NCBI GenBank assembly: GCA_016795375.1
Contig: JAEUHJ010000045.1
Location: 1 to 64,000 of the forward strand
Length of the DNA stretch: 64,000 nucleotides
Origin: Verrucomicrobiaceae bacterium
Lineage (GTDB): Bacteria; Verrucomicrobiota; Verrucomicrobiia; Verrucomicrobiales; Verrucomicrobiaceae
Direction: 5' to 3'
Under the pieces are notes generated by a model. It did not search any database and was not told where the DNA came from. It worked only from the letters and a program-made list of their open reading frames with translations. Both the position numbers and the translations under genes were made by a program. Below, piece by piece: positions 17,462-24,069 of this stretch; positions within the stretch are counted from its first letter, which is position 1, and every line of letters starts with the position of its first letter.

Positions 17462-17608
17462 AATGACGAATGACGAAACCAGAAGGACGAATGAAATCCC
17501 GAGCCCGAATGATTCAAAGCTCCCGACGGCAGGCTGAAGTACCCCGGCTTGCTGCCAGGGAAAATTTTCCGGGCATTCGTCATTCGTCATTCGGATCTCG
17601 TCATTTCG
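17462..17608. repeat. Inverted heptamer-repeat element, site A
   Basis: Left arm 17462-17496 reads in 7-bp steps AATGACG, AATGACG, then degenerate units AAACCAG, AAGGACG, AATGAAA. Right arm 17574-17608 reads CATTCGT, CATTCGT, CATTCGG, ATCTCGT, CATTTCG, the reverse complement of the same unit. The arms enclose 77 bp. The element overlaps the 5' end of the BatD/E gene and the right arm encodes IRHSSFGSRHF just before its signal sequence. The same word family recurs at 22.9-23.0 kb. Confidence 0.85.
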
Positions 17609-20121
17609 CCGCCCTTTTGTTTTGCTCTTTATTACATGCCGCCGCCCTGGCGGCGACGGTACGCGCCTACATCCAGCCGGAACGCGCCCACACCGGCCAG
17701 GTCGTCAACTACGTCATCACCGTGCAGAATGGCACCGTGCAGAGCCTGCCACAGTTGCGCCTGCCGGTGCAGGTCGGCATGAACTCCGGCGTCTCCACCT
17801 CGCAGAACATCGCATTGCGCGGCAACCAGCGCGTGTTCTCCACCCAGCTCGCCTGGGGTGTGGCGGGAACGGAGCCGGGTGAGTTTGTCATCGCGCCGCA
17901 GGAGGTGCTGGTGAACGGGGAGATCCTCAAAACGAACGAGGTTCGTCTCGTCGTCACCGAGCCGCCCACGCCCGCCACGCCGCCGGACGCTGCGGAGGAT
18001 GCCAGCACGCCGCTCTTCCAGATCGAAGTCGGCAAAACGGAAGTCTATCAAGGCGAGGTGGTGCCCATCAGCGCCACGCTCTATGTGCCGCGCAGCATCA
18101 CGTTGCGTCGTGTGGGGCTCATCGATGTGAGCAAGAGCGACTTCGCCATCGCCCGCTTCCCGCAGCAGGCCGACCAGGCGCCGACCTCGATCAACGGCAT
18201 CGATTACATCACCGTCACCTACCGCAGCACGCTTTCCGCGCTGCATGCGGGTGATTTGAAGGTCGGACCCGCCACCTGCGAGCTGTTGTACGAGGTGTAC
18301 AATGAGGACGATCAGCGCCAGATGCGCCGCGGACTGCCCTTCGGCCTGATGATGAGGGACTCGGAGACGCGCAAGCAGGTCGTCAAAAGCCAGGAGGTGA
18401 AGATGAAAGTCCTCCCCCTGCCAGCCGAGGGCAAGCCAGCCCACTTCTCAGGAGCCGTCGGAGATTTCACCCTGAGCGCCACCGCCACGCCGAATGAACT
18501 CGCCGTGGGCGATCCGCTGGCCGTGGACATCACCATCGACGGCGTGGGAAACTTCGACGCGCTCAATCCGCCCTCCCTCATGCCGCCGGACGGCTGGAAG
18601 GCCTACCCTCCGCGCCGCTACAACGTCGATGGCCCCGTCGATCCCAATCTCACGCCCACCGCGCAGCGCCGCATCGGCTACTCGATGGTGTTTGTGCCTG
18701 AAAAGGAGCACAAGGAGCTGCCGCCGTTTGAGCTGAGCTTCTTCAGTCCCACGGAGAAAAAATACATTGTCGCGAGCACACCGGCCATCCCGTTGCGCAT
18801 CAAGCCAGGGGCCATGGCTGCGGCTGTCGGCGGCGTTGGCAGCACGGACACTGGCGTCGCCCCAAAACCGCCGGTCGTGCAGCAACCGAAGCCGGACATC
18901 AGCGACATTCTCATGACCTTGCCAGCGAAGGCGGACTGGCTCGCCTCCGCCACGACCGCCGGCGCACCGCTCACCACCAGCGCACGATTCTGGGCTGTAC
19001 AGTCCGTCCCGGCGCTGCTGGTCATCCTGGCGATGTTTCTCGCATGGTTCCGTCGCCATCGTGAGGAGAGCTCCCGTGGTTTGCGCGGTGAATTGCAGCA
19101 ACTGTGGCACGGGCTGCATCAGCAGGATCTCGACGACCGCGAATTCCTCCAACGCGCCGCCCATTTCATCCACCGCAGTCATCCTGGCGCGGTGGAGGAC
19201 ATGGAACTGAAGAACATCCTGCATCGTTACGAGACCCGGAGCTTCATGGCGGCGGCGGCGCAAGGTCAGGAGCTGGATTCCGGCGAGCGGGCGCGCATCC
19301 TGGGCTCGCTCTCTCCTTTGCTGAAACACGCGGCCCTGTTCGCTGCCGCGTTCGTTTTTCTCGGGGGGGGGGCCTTCGCCGCCGATGAATCACCGGATGA
19401 AATCTACCGCCAGGCCCGCGAGGCGCTGGAGAAGGGCAAGTTCACCCAGGCGCAATACCTCGGTGAATCGCTCACCAAAAAGAACCCGCCCGCGTTGAGT
19501 GCCGCGGTCTTCGCGCTCATCGGTCATGCACGTTACCGGCAGGAGGATTTCGGCCGCGCGGCCCTGTGGTACCAGCGCGCGCAATTGCTGGAGCCTGCGA
19601 ATCCCGAGGTGCGGCAGAACCTGCGCCATCTCGACGAGAAGCTCCGCTTTTTCCGCTTCCAGGGAGATTCGCCGCTGGCAGAATGGAGCCTGATCGTTGG
19701 CAGAAACACCTGGATCATCGCCGCGTCCGCCGGGGTGTGGCTCGTCTTGTTCGCGGTCATGCGCTGCATCCTCGCCTCCTCGCGCAAATCCAGCGGCGGA
19801 ACCTGCGCCCTCGTCCTCAGCATCGTCGGTGCGGTGATTTTCCTTCCGTCCGCCGCCTTTGCGGCCATCCGCCCCGATCCCGCCCGGCGAGTGAAGGACA
19901 TGGTGGTTGTCACTGCGAAGGAGGTCAGCGCCTACACCGCTGCCACGCTCACCTCCGGCAGCGTCATCGATCTGCCGCCGGGCAGCCAGATGCGTCTGCT
20001 CGAAAAACGCGGTGCGTGGAGCTACATCGAAATCCCCGGCGCGGATGAACCCGTGCGCGGCTGGGTCGAGTCCGCCGTGTACACCCCGTTGTGGCCGTGG
20101 GAGGCGGGATTGCTGCCCTGA
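17470..20121 (+). CDS. Fused BatD/BatE-like protein with C-terminal SH3-like region
   Basis: 883 residues if the ATG at 17470 is used; 17491 and 17509 are alternatives. The true start is obscured by the heptamer repeat that makes up the N-terminal 45 residues. A signal-like stretch (FAALLFCSLLHAAALAA) ends near residue 62. BatD beta-rich domains follow (about 63-500), a membrane helix (FWAVQSVPALLVILAMFLAW, about 515), then a second signal-like stretch at 617-637 containing a G10 run. After that comes a BatE-like half: TPR repeats (about 640-725), two membrane helices and a small SH3-like domain at the end. BatD and BatE are usually separate genes. The position of the G10 run between them makes the fusion suspicious. 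Confidence 0.82.
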   Translation: MTKPEGRMKSRARMIQSSRRQAEVPRLAARENFPGIRHSSFGSRHFAALLFCSLLHAAALAATVRAYIQPERAHTGQVVNYVITVQNGTVQSLPQLRLPVQVGMNSGVSTSQNIALRGNQRVFSTQLAWGVAGTEPGEFVIAPQEVLVNGEILKTNEVRLVVTEPPTPATPPDAAEDASTPLFQIEVGKTEVYQGEVVPISATLYVPRSITLRRVGLIDVSKSDFAIARFPQQADQAPTSINGIDYITVTYRSTLSALHAGDLKVGPATCELLYEVYNEDDQRQMRRGLPFGLMMRDSETRKQVVKSQEVKMKVLPLPAEGKPAHFSGAVGDFTLSATATPNELAVGDPLAVDITIDGVGNFDALNPPSLMPPDGWKAYPPRRYNVDGPVDPNLTPTAQRRIGYSMVFVPEKEHKELPPFELSFFSPTEKKYIVASTPAIPLRIKPGAMAAAVGGVGSTDTGVAPKPPVVQQPKPDISDILMTLPAKADWLASATTAGAPLTTSARFWAVQSVPALLVILAMFLAWFRRHREESSRGLRGELQQLWHGLHQQDLDDREFLQRAAHFIHRSHPGAVEDMELKNILHRYETRSFMAAAAQGQELDSGERARILGSLSPLLKHAALFAAAFVFLGGGAFAADESPDEIYRQAREALEKGKFTQAQYLGESLTKKNPPALSAAVFALIGHARYRQEDFGRAALWYQRAQLLEPANPEVRQNLRHLDEKLRFFRFQGDSPLAEWSLIVGRNTWIIAASAGVWLVLFAVMRCILASSRKSSGGTCALVLSIVGAVIFLPSAAFAAIRPDPARRVKDMVVVTAKEVSAYTAATLTSGSVIDLPPGSQMRLLEKRGAWSYIEIPGADEPVRGWVESAVYTPLWPWEAGLLP
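19363..19372. repeat. G10 homopolymer inside the BatD/E gene
   Basis: Ten consecutive G encode three glycines in FVFLGGGAFAAD, at about codons 631-634, in a stretch that looks like a signal peptide for a separate BatE protein. A change of one base would split the fusion into two reading frames. Confidence 0.85.
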
Positions 20122-20140
20122 CTTTCATCCGGAGACGCCG

Positions 20141-21016
20141 TCACGCGGCGAGTCTGCATGCCTTGATCGTGTTCGCAATGAGCATCGCGATGGTCATCGG
20201 GCCGACACCGCCGGGAACAGGCGTGATGGCGCGGCATTTCGGCGCGACTTCGTCGAAGGCGACATCACCGACGAGCTTGTAGCCTTTTTCGCTGGCAGGA
20301 TCGTCCACGCGGTTGATGCCGACATCGATGACGACGGCGCCTTCCTTGACGTGCTCCGCCTTGATGAAATGCGGACGACCGATGGCAGCGATGATGATGT
20401 CGGCGGTTTTGGTGATCGCGGCGAGATCGCGCGTGCGTGAATGCGTCACGGTGACAGTGGCATCGCCACCCTTGCCTTTCGCCATGAGCAGCAGCGCCAT
20501 CGGCTTGCCGACGATCATGCTGCGGCCGACGACAACGGCGTGCGCGCCTTTCGTCTCGATGCCCGCGTCAATGAGCAGGCGCTGACAGCCGAGGGGCGTG
20601 CAGGGGACGAAGCCGGTGAGATCTTCCAGCGCGAGCTTGGCGACGTTCGCAGGATGGAAGCCATCGACATCCTTCGCGGGATCAATCGCACGCACGATCG
20701 CGGCCTCGTCGATGTGTTTCGGCGGCGGACTTTGCACCAGAATGCCGTGAATCGCAGGGTCGTTGTTCAACGCATGCACATGCGCAAGCAGCTCGTCCTG
20801 CGTGGTGGTGGCCGGAAGCTCCAGTTTGACTGAGTGCAGGCCCAGATCGCGGCATTTTTTGTCCTTGGAGCGCACATAGGCTCGCGAAGCGGGATCATCG
20901 CCAACGAGAACGACAGCGAGCCCGGGTTTGCGCCCCTGGGCGGCGAGTCCGGCGATGTCGCGGCGGCATTCGGCGAGGACTTTTTCAGCGACGGCGGCTC
21001 CAGAGATGAGGGTCAT
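20141..21016 (-). CDS. folD: Methylenetetrahydrofolate dehydrogenase / methenyl-THF cyclohydrolase
   Basis: 291 residues from the ATG at 21016, the usual FolD size; upstream in-frame sequence is not conserved. It oxidises methylene-THF to methenyl-THF with NADP and hydrolyses it to formyl-THF. Active-site features are Y-V-R-S-K-D-K-K near residue 50 (catalytic lysine), [10 protein letters not shown] near 95, [11 protein letters not shown], and [16 protein letters not shown] for dinucleotide binding, ending in [14 protein letters not shown]. It converges with the BatD/E gene 19 bp away. With gcvT/gcvH and the GlyA domain in this window it supplies one-carbon units. Confidence 0.97.
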   Translation of the reverse strand: MTLISGAAVAEKVLAECRRDIAGLAAQGRKPGLAVVLVGDDPASRAYVRSKDKKCRDLGLHSVKLELPATTTQDELLAHVHALNNDPAIHGILVQSPPPKHIDEAAIVRAIDPAKDVDGFHPANVAKLALEDLTGFVPCTPLGCQRLLIDAGIETKGAHAVVVGRSMIVGKPMALLLMAKGKGGDATVTVTHSRTRDLAAITKTADIIIAAIGRPHFIKAEHVKEGAVVIDVGINRVDDPASEKGYKLVGDVAFDEVAPKCRAITPVPGGVGPMTIAMLIANTIKACRLAA

Positions 21017-21047
21017 GCGCTTTCGTTGGCGCAGGGCGTGCCGCTTT

Positions 21048-21254
21048 TCAAGCCGCCAGCATCTTCCGCTTGCCACCCTGGGCCAGCATGACGGCAAGTT
21101 CCGGCATGTAGCGGGCAATCTCATGCGAGAGCACTGAGAGGCGGGTCTCGGACTTCCAGTTGCCCTTCAGACTACGATCGGTGTCGGTCATCTCGACCTC
21201 CACGAGTGTCGAGAACACGGCGGAGTCGGCTTGAAGATCGAGTTGCAGAGTCAT
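21048..21254 (-). CDS. Small conserved-looking protein, unknown
   Basis: 68 residues. The ATG at 21254 overlaps the stop of the preceding 83-residue gene as ATGA, so the two are translationally coupled. The sequence starts with a short beta-like stretch ([20 protein letters not shown]) and ends with a helical part rich in Lys/Arg. There is no signal peptide or cysteine motif. I do not recognise the family. The coupling and the position 31 bp before folD support it being real. Confidence 0.6.
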   Translation of the reverse strand: MTLQLDLQADSAVFSTLVEVEMTDTDRSLKGNWKSETRLSVLSHEIARYMPELAVMLAQGGKRKMLAA

Positions 21255-21502
21255 GATGATAGTGAAGGTTGATCCGGCGTGATCAGGACGAGCTCGCCGT
21301 CCTTGAGCGTCCATTTGCGTCTGTCCAAAGCCCCCGAGTTCAACATGGCATCAATCCCATTGCTCAAAAGCATCCGCGCCGCCTCGGCGGGACTGCTGCC
21401 GAACGTGCCCTTCAGGGTCATGTCTTCGAGATACTGCTTGATCTGCGGGGTGACCGCGATCGTCAGCGAAAGTGAGTCGAAGGTGTTTGAAGGGCGGGCC
21501 AT
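21251..21502 (-). CDS. Small ribbon-helix-helix-like protein
   Basis: 83 residues. The N-terminal half (SLTIAVTPQIKQYLEDMTLK, then GTFGSSPAEAARMLLSNGID) has the strand-helix-helix pattern of small CopG/RHH-type DNA-binding proteins. The C-terminus is charged. It is the first gene of a two-gene unit with the 68-residue protein and could be an autoregulator or antitoxin-like. No toxin fold is evident in its partner. A plausible promoter lies upstream in the AT-rich gap. Confidence 0.65.
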   Translation of the reverse strand: MARPSNTFDSLSLTIAVTPQIKQYLEDMTLKGTFGSSPAEAARMLLSNGIDAMLNSGALDRRKWTLKDGELVLITPDQPSLSS

Positions 21503-21528
21503 CCAATAGAAATCAGGTAATAATTAGG

Positions 21529-21557
21529 TTTTAACTCCAACTTGGCCGGATGGTCAA
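21529..21557 (-). promoter_or_regulatory. Candidate promoter for the small two-gene unit
   Basis: On the minus strand, TTGACC (21552-21557) and TTAAAA (21529-21534) are separated by 17 bp, 27 bp upstream of the ATG at 21502. The whole gap 21503-21680 is AT-rich compared with its surroundings and must also hold the promoter for the divergent DUF1080 gene. Confidence 0.4.
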
Positions 21558-21680
21558 GGTTGGTTTCGATTTATTTGGGGTTTTTACCCAATAAAAATCG
21601 CGGATTTATTTAACATTTATTAAACAATTGAGCTTTTCGATGGAAATCGAACCCGGCGGGCGTTCAAATCGCCCTGTTTT

Positions 21681-22382
21681 ATGAAAACTCGTCTCATCGC
21701 CTCCCTCTCCACCGCTGCCCTGCTGTCCGTCACCTTGTTCAGTCTCCATGCCGAAGAAAAAGGCGGATGGCAGAAGTGGTTCGCTGACGGCACGCTTTCA
21801 GGCGGGCAGGTCATCAGCGGCCAGGCCTCTTACAAGGTGGAAGACGGGGTGCTCGTCGGCACCACCGTCGATGGCAGTCCGAACACCTTCCTTGCCATCG
21901 GACCGTTCAAGGACTTTGAACTCGAGTTCGAGGTGAAGGTGGACGATGAACTCAACTCCGGCGTCCAGGTGCGCAGCCATATCGCCAAGGAGGGTGATCC
22001 AGCACCCGAAGGCAGCAAGAACGGCAAACCGCTGCCTGCCGGCCGTCTCTACGGTCCGCAGTGCGAAATCGCCATCAACGGCACCGCCGGTGATTTTTAC
22101 GACGAGGCCCGTCGCGGCACCTGGTGGAGCATCCTCACGAAGACCGAGTCCGTGCGCAGCGACGCGGCGAAGGCTGCCTTCAAGAAGGGCGAATGGAACC
22201 GCTACCGCATCGTGGTGAAGGGTGATCACTACCAGAGCTTTGTGAATGGCGTCCCTACTGCTGATTTCACCCAACCCGGCGACCCAGAAGGCCACATCGG
22301 CTTCCAGGTGCATGGCATCAAGAAAGGCGCCGGCCCCTACAGCGTGCGCTGGCGTAATGTGAAGTTCCGCGCGGCGAAGTAA
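21681..22382 (+). CDS. Secreted DUF1080 (3-keto-disaccharide hydrolase-type) protein
   Basis: 233 residues. A signal peptide covers about residues 1-24 (ending LFSLHAEE). The mature part is a jelly-roll of the DUF1080 family: GWQKWFADGTLSGGQVISG, then YKVEDGVLVGTT, DFELEFEVKVDDELNSGVQVRS and a C-terminal GHIGFQVHG. DUF1080 domains are abundant in Verrucomicrobia and Planctomycetes and some hydrolyse 3-keto-glycosides. The substrate here is unknown. Its 3' end overlaps the convergent minus-strand gene by 46 bp. Confidence 0.9.
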   Translation: MKTRLIASLSTAALLSVTLFSLHAEEKGGWQKWFADGTLSGGQVISGQASYKVEDGVLVGTTVDGSPNTFLAIGPFKDFELEFEVKVDDELNSGVQVRSHIAKEGDPAPEGSKNGKPLPAGRLYGPQCEIAINGTAGDFYDEARRGTWWSILTKTESVRSDAAKAAFKKGEWNRYRIVVKGDHYQSFVNGVPTADFTQPGDPEGHIGFQVHGIKKGAGPYSVRWRNVKFRAAK

Positions 22383-23005
22383 GCGAACGCGAGCAGCAAA
22401 ACGCACGAGGCCGTCACTGCCTGCGGGCGACGCCACCACGGTGTCAGGCGGACGGGGATGGCCTTTGACCGGTCACCCGCGAGCAGCAGCATCCATTTCG
22501 GCGGCGTGGCGGGATCGGCCCCGTCGTGTGTCCACAGCAGCACGTCGTGAAGTTTGCCCTTTGGCATCTCAAAGACGATTTCCGGTGTCTCACTGTGCCA
22601 GCGCCACGCCGAAGTGGTCAAGGCGTGTGGCTGCGATTCCGTCTCGGACGGCAGATAAGAAGCAGGAGCAAACTCCGCCCAGTTGTCATGCTGTGAGATG
22701 CTGGCACTGGCGATTTGCGCCAGCGGTACGAGGGCGTCATCACGACGCAGTCGGATGGGATCGAGCAATGCGTCCTTCGCCGCCGACTCATCCACGATCA
22801 GCGGATTGCCACCGTGGTCGGCGGTGATTTCGAGCAGCACCTCCGCGTCTGGCAGCAAGGTGAGCTTCGCGCTCAAAAACTCCGCGCCATGACCGAAAAC
22901 ACACAGAGGAGCGTTGAGAATGACGAATGATGAAATTCGAATGACGAATGAGCGGATGGCGTGCTGCATCGGCGATTCGTCATTCGGGAATTCGGAAATC
23001 GTCAT
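22337..23005 (-). CDS. Membrane-anchored protein of unknown function with repeat-derived N-terminus
   Basis: 222 residues from the ATG at 23005, which overlaps the stop of the preceding NHL-propeller gene as ATGA. A later ATG at 22969 is also possible. The first 35 or so residues, including the hydrophobic SFVIRISSFVILNAPL, are encoded by the heptamer-repeat element and seem to serve as a signal or anchor. The rest is a beta-rich exported domain followed by a C-terminal membrane helix (TASCVLLLAFAYFAARNF). I do not recognise the family. The 3' end overlaps the DUF1080 gene. Confidence 0.65.
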   Translation of the reverse strand: MTISEFPNDESPMQHAIRSFVIRISSFVILNAPLCVFGHGAEFLSAKLTLLPDAEVLLEITADHGGNPLIVDESAAKDALLDPIRLRRDDALVPLAQIASASISQHDNWAEFAPASYLPSETESQPHALTTSAWRWHSETPEIVFEMPKGKLHDVLLWTHDGADPATPPKWMLLLAGDRSKAIPVRLTPWWRRPQAVTASCVLLLAFAYFAARNFTLRQRTL

Positions 23006-23008
23006 TTC
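22921..23008. repeat. Inverted heptamer-repeat element, site B
   Basis: Left arm 22921-22955 in 7-bp steps: TGACGAA, TGATGAA, ATTCGAA, TGACGAA, TGAGCGG. Right arm 22974-23008: GATTCGT, CATTCGG, GAATTCG, GAAATCG, TCATTTC. The arms are inverted and share words with site A. The right arm contains both the TGA stop of the NHL gene and the ATG of the next gene. Confidence 0.85.
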
Positions 23009-23949
23009 TTGAGGTTCCACCTCAAGACACGGCCCCACTGGTTCCATTCGGTTTCGAGGATGTTGCCATCGTTGTCGAAGGTGATTCCGTGCGGGCTGGT
23101 CACCACGCCTTGCTTCCAGTCTTTCGGCTCGATCTTCGGCGTGTTGGTTGTTTGCGGGCTGGTGCCGAGGTCGGCGACGCGCTTATTGTCCTTGTCCCAG
23201 ACGCTGACATTGCCGGCGATCTCGGCCACGCACATCAGATCACCGTGGAAGCTGGCGGAGCTTGGATTGCGCATCCCGGTGGCGATTTCGCCGATGAAGG
23301 CGCCGTCGAGCCGGGTGTGCAGCATGCGCTTGTGGCCGCGGTCGCAGATCATCACGCGCGCGGGTTCAAAGCGGCGGTCGATGAAAATCTTGTGCGCGTT
23401 GGCGAGCTTCAGCGGCTCGCCCGGGCCGCCGAAAACGCTCTTGAACTTGCCTTCACGGCTGAAGACGAAGATGAAGCTCTGGCCGTAGCCATCGACGACA
23501 TAAATGTCGCCGTTCGGGGCCACGTCGCAGTTCGTGAGCTTGAGACCCTTGCCGATCTTGTCGGCGGGGAACTCGCTCGTCGGGATGGTCATGAGCACCT
23601 TGCCTTCGAGGTCGCACTTGATGACCTTTTGCTCGCCGAGCACGGCGGCGAAGATGAACTCGTCCCCATTGTCCTTGCGGATGACAAAGCCGTGCAGCGA
23701 CTGCGGCAGCGGCAGCGCCTTGATGAACTTGCCGTCTTTGCCATAGACCTGGATGCCGGCGTTCGCCTCCTGGACGCTCACATAGATGTTTCCGGCGGCA
23801 TCGACGGCTATCTCGCCGTGGCCGTTGCCGATGGTTTCCTTGCCAGGCGGCGGCTGGATGAAGTTCGGGACGAATTCATAGGCCACCTCAGCGGCGGCGC
23901 TGCCGGCGAGGGCCATGACGGACAGGAGGGAGAGTGTGCGGTTTTTCAT
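23002..23949 (-). CDS. Secreted NHL/SMP-30-type beta-propeller protein
   Basis: 315 residues. Signal peptide at about 1-20 (LLSVMALAGSAAAE). Repeated propeller blades are visible: GEIAVDAAGNIYVSVQEAN, then CDVAPNGDIYVVDGYGQS, and HGITFDNDGNILETEWNQWG, the last two typical of six-bladed NHL-repeat lyase/hydrolase-like proteins. It is probably periplasmic. The ligand is unknown. The stop codon lies within the heptamer repeat and overlaps the next gene's start. Confidence 0.87.
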   Translation of the reverse strand: MKNRTLSLLSVMALAGSAAAEVAYEFVPNFIQPPPGKETIGNGHGEIAVDAAGNIYVSVQEANAGIQVYGKDGKFIKALPLPQSLHGFVIRKDNGDEFIFAAVLGEQKVIKCDLEGKVLMTIPTSEFPADKIGKGLKLTNCDVAPNGDIYVVDGYGQSFIFVFSREGKFKSVFGGPGEPLKLANAHKIFIDRRFEPARVMICDRGHKRMLHTRLDGAFIGEIATGMRNPSSASFHGDLMCVAEIAGNVSVWDKDNKRVADLGTSPQTTNTPKIEPKDWKQGVVTSPHGITFDNDGNILETEWNQWGRVLRWNLKK

Positions 23950-24069
23950 CAGGGCGATTCAAACGGGTGCCGGAGGCGGCGTCAATCTTCCCGTGAGCAT
24001 TTTACTGGATGCTCCTGTCATACGGCGGGAAACTTCAGGCCACGCATCGCGTTTCAACGACACCCTTTC

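Noticed and set aside
22948-24069. N-terminal extension of the redoxin/cytochrome protein
   Set aside because: The open frame upstream of 24070 is antisense to the NHL propeller gene and has no signal peptide; the ATG at 24070 begins a clear signal sequence.
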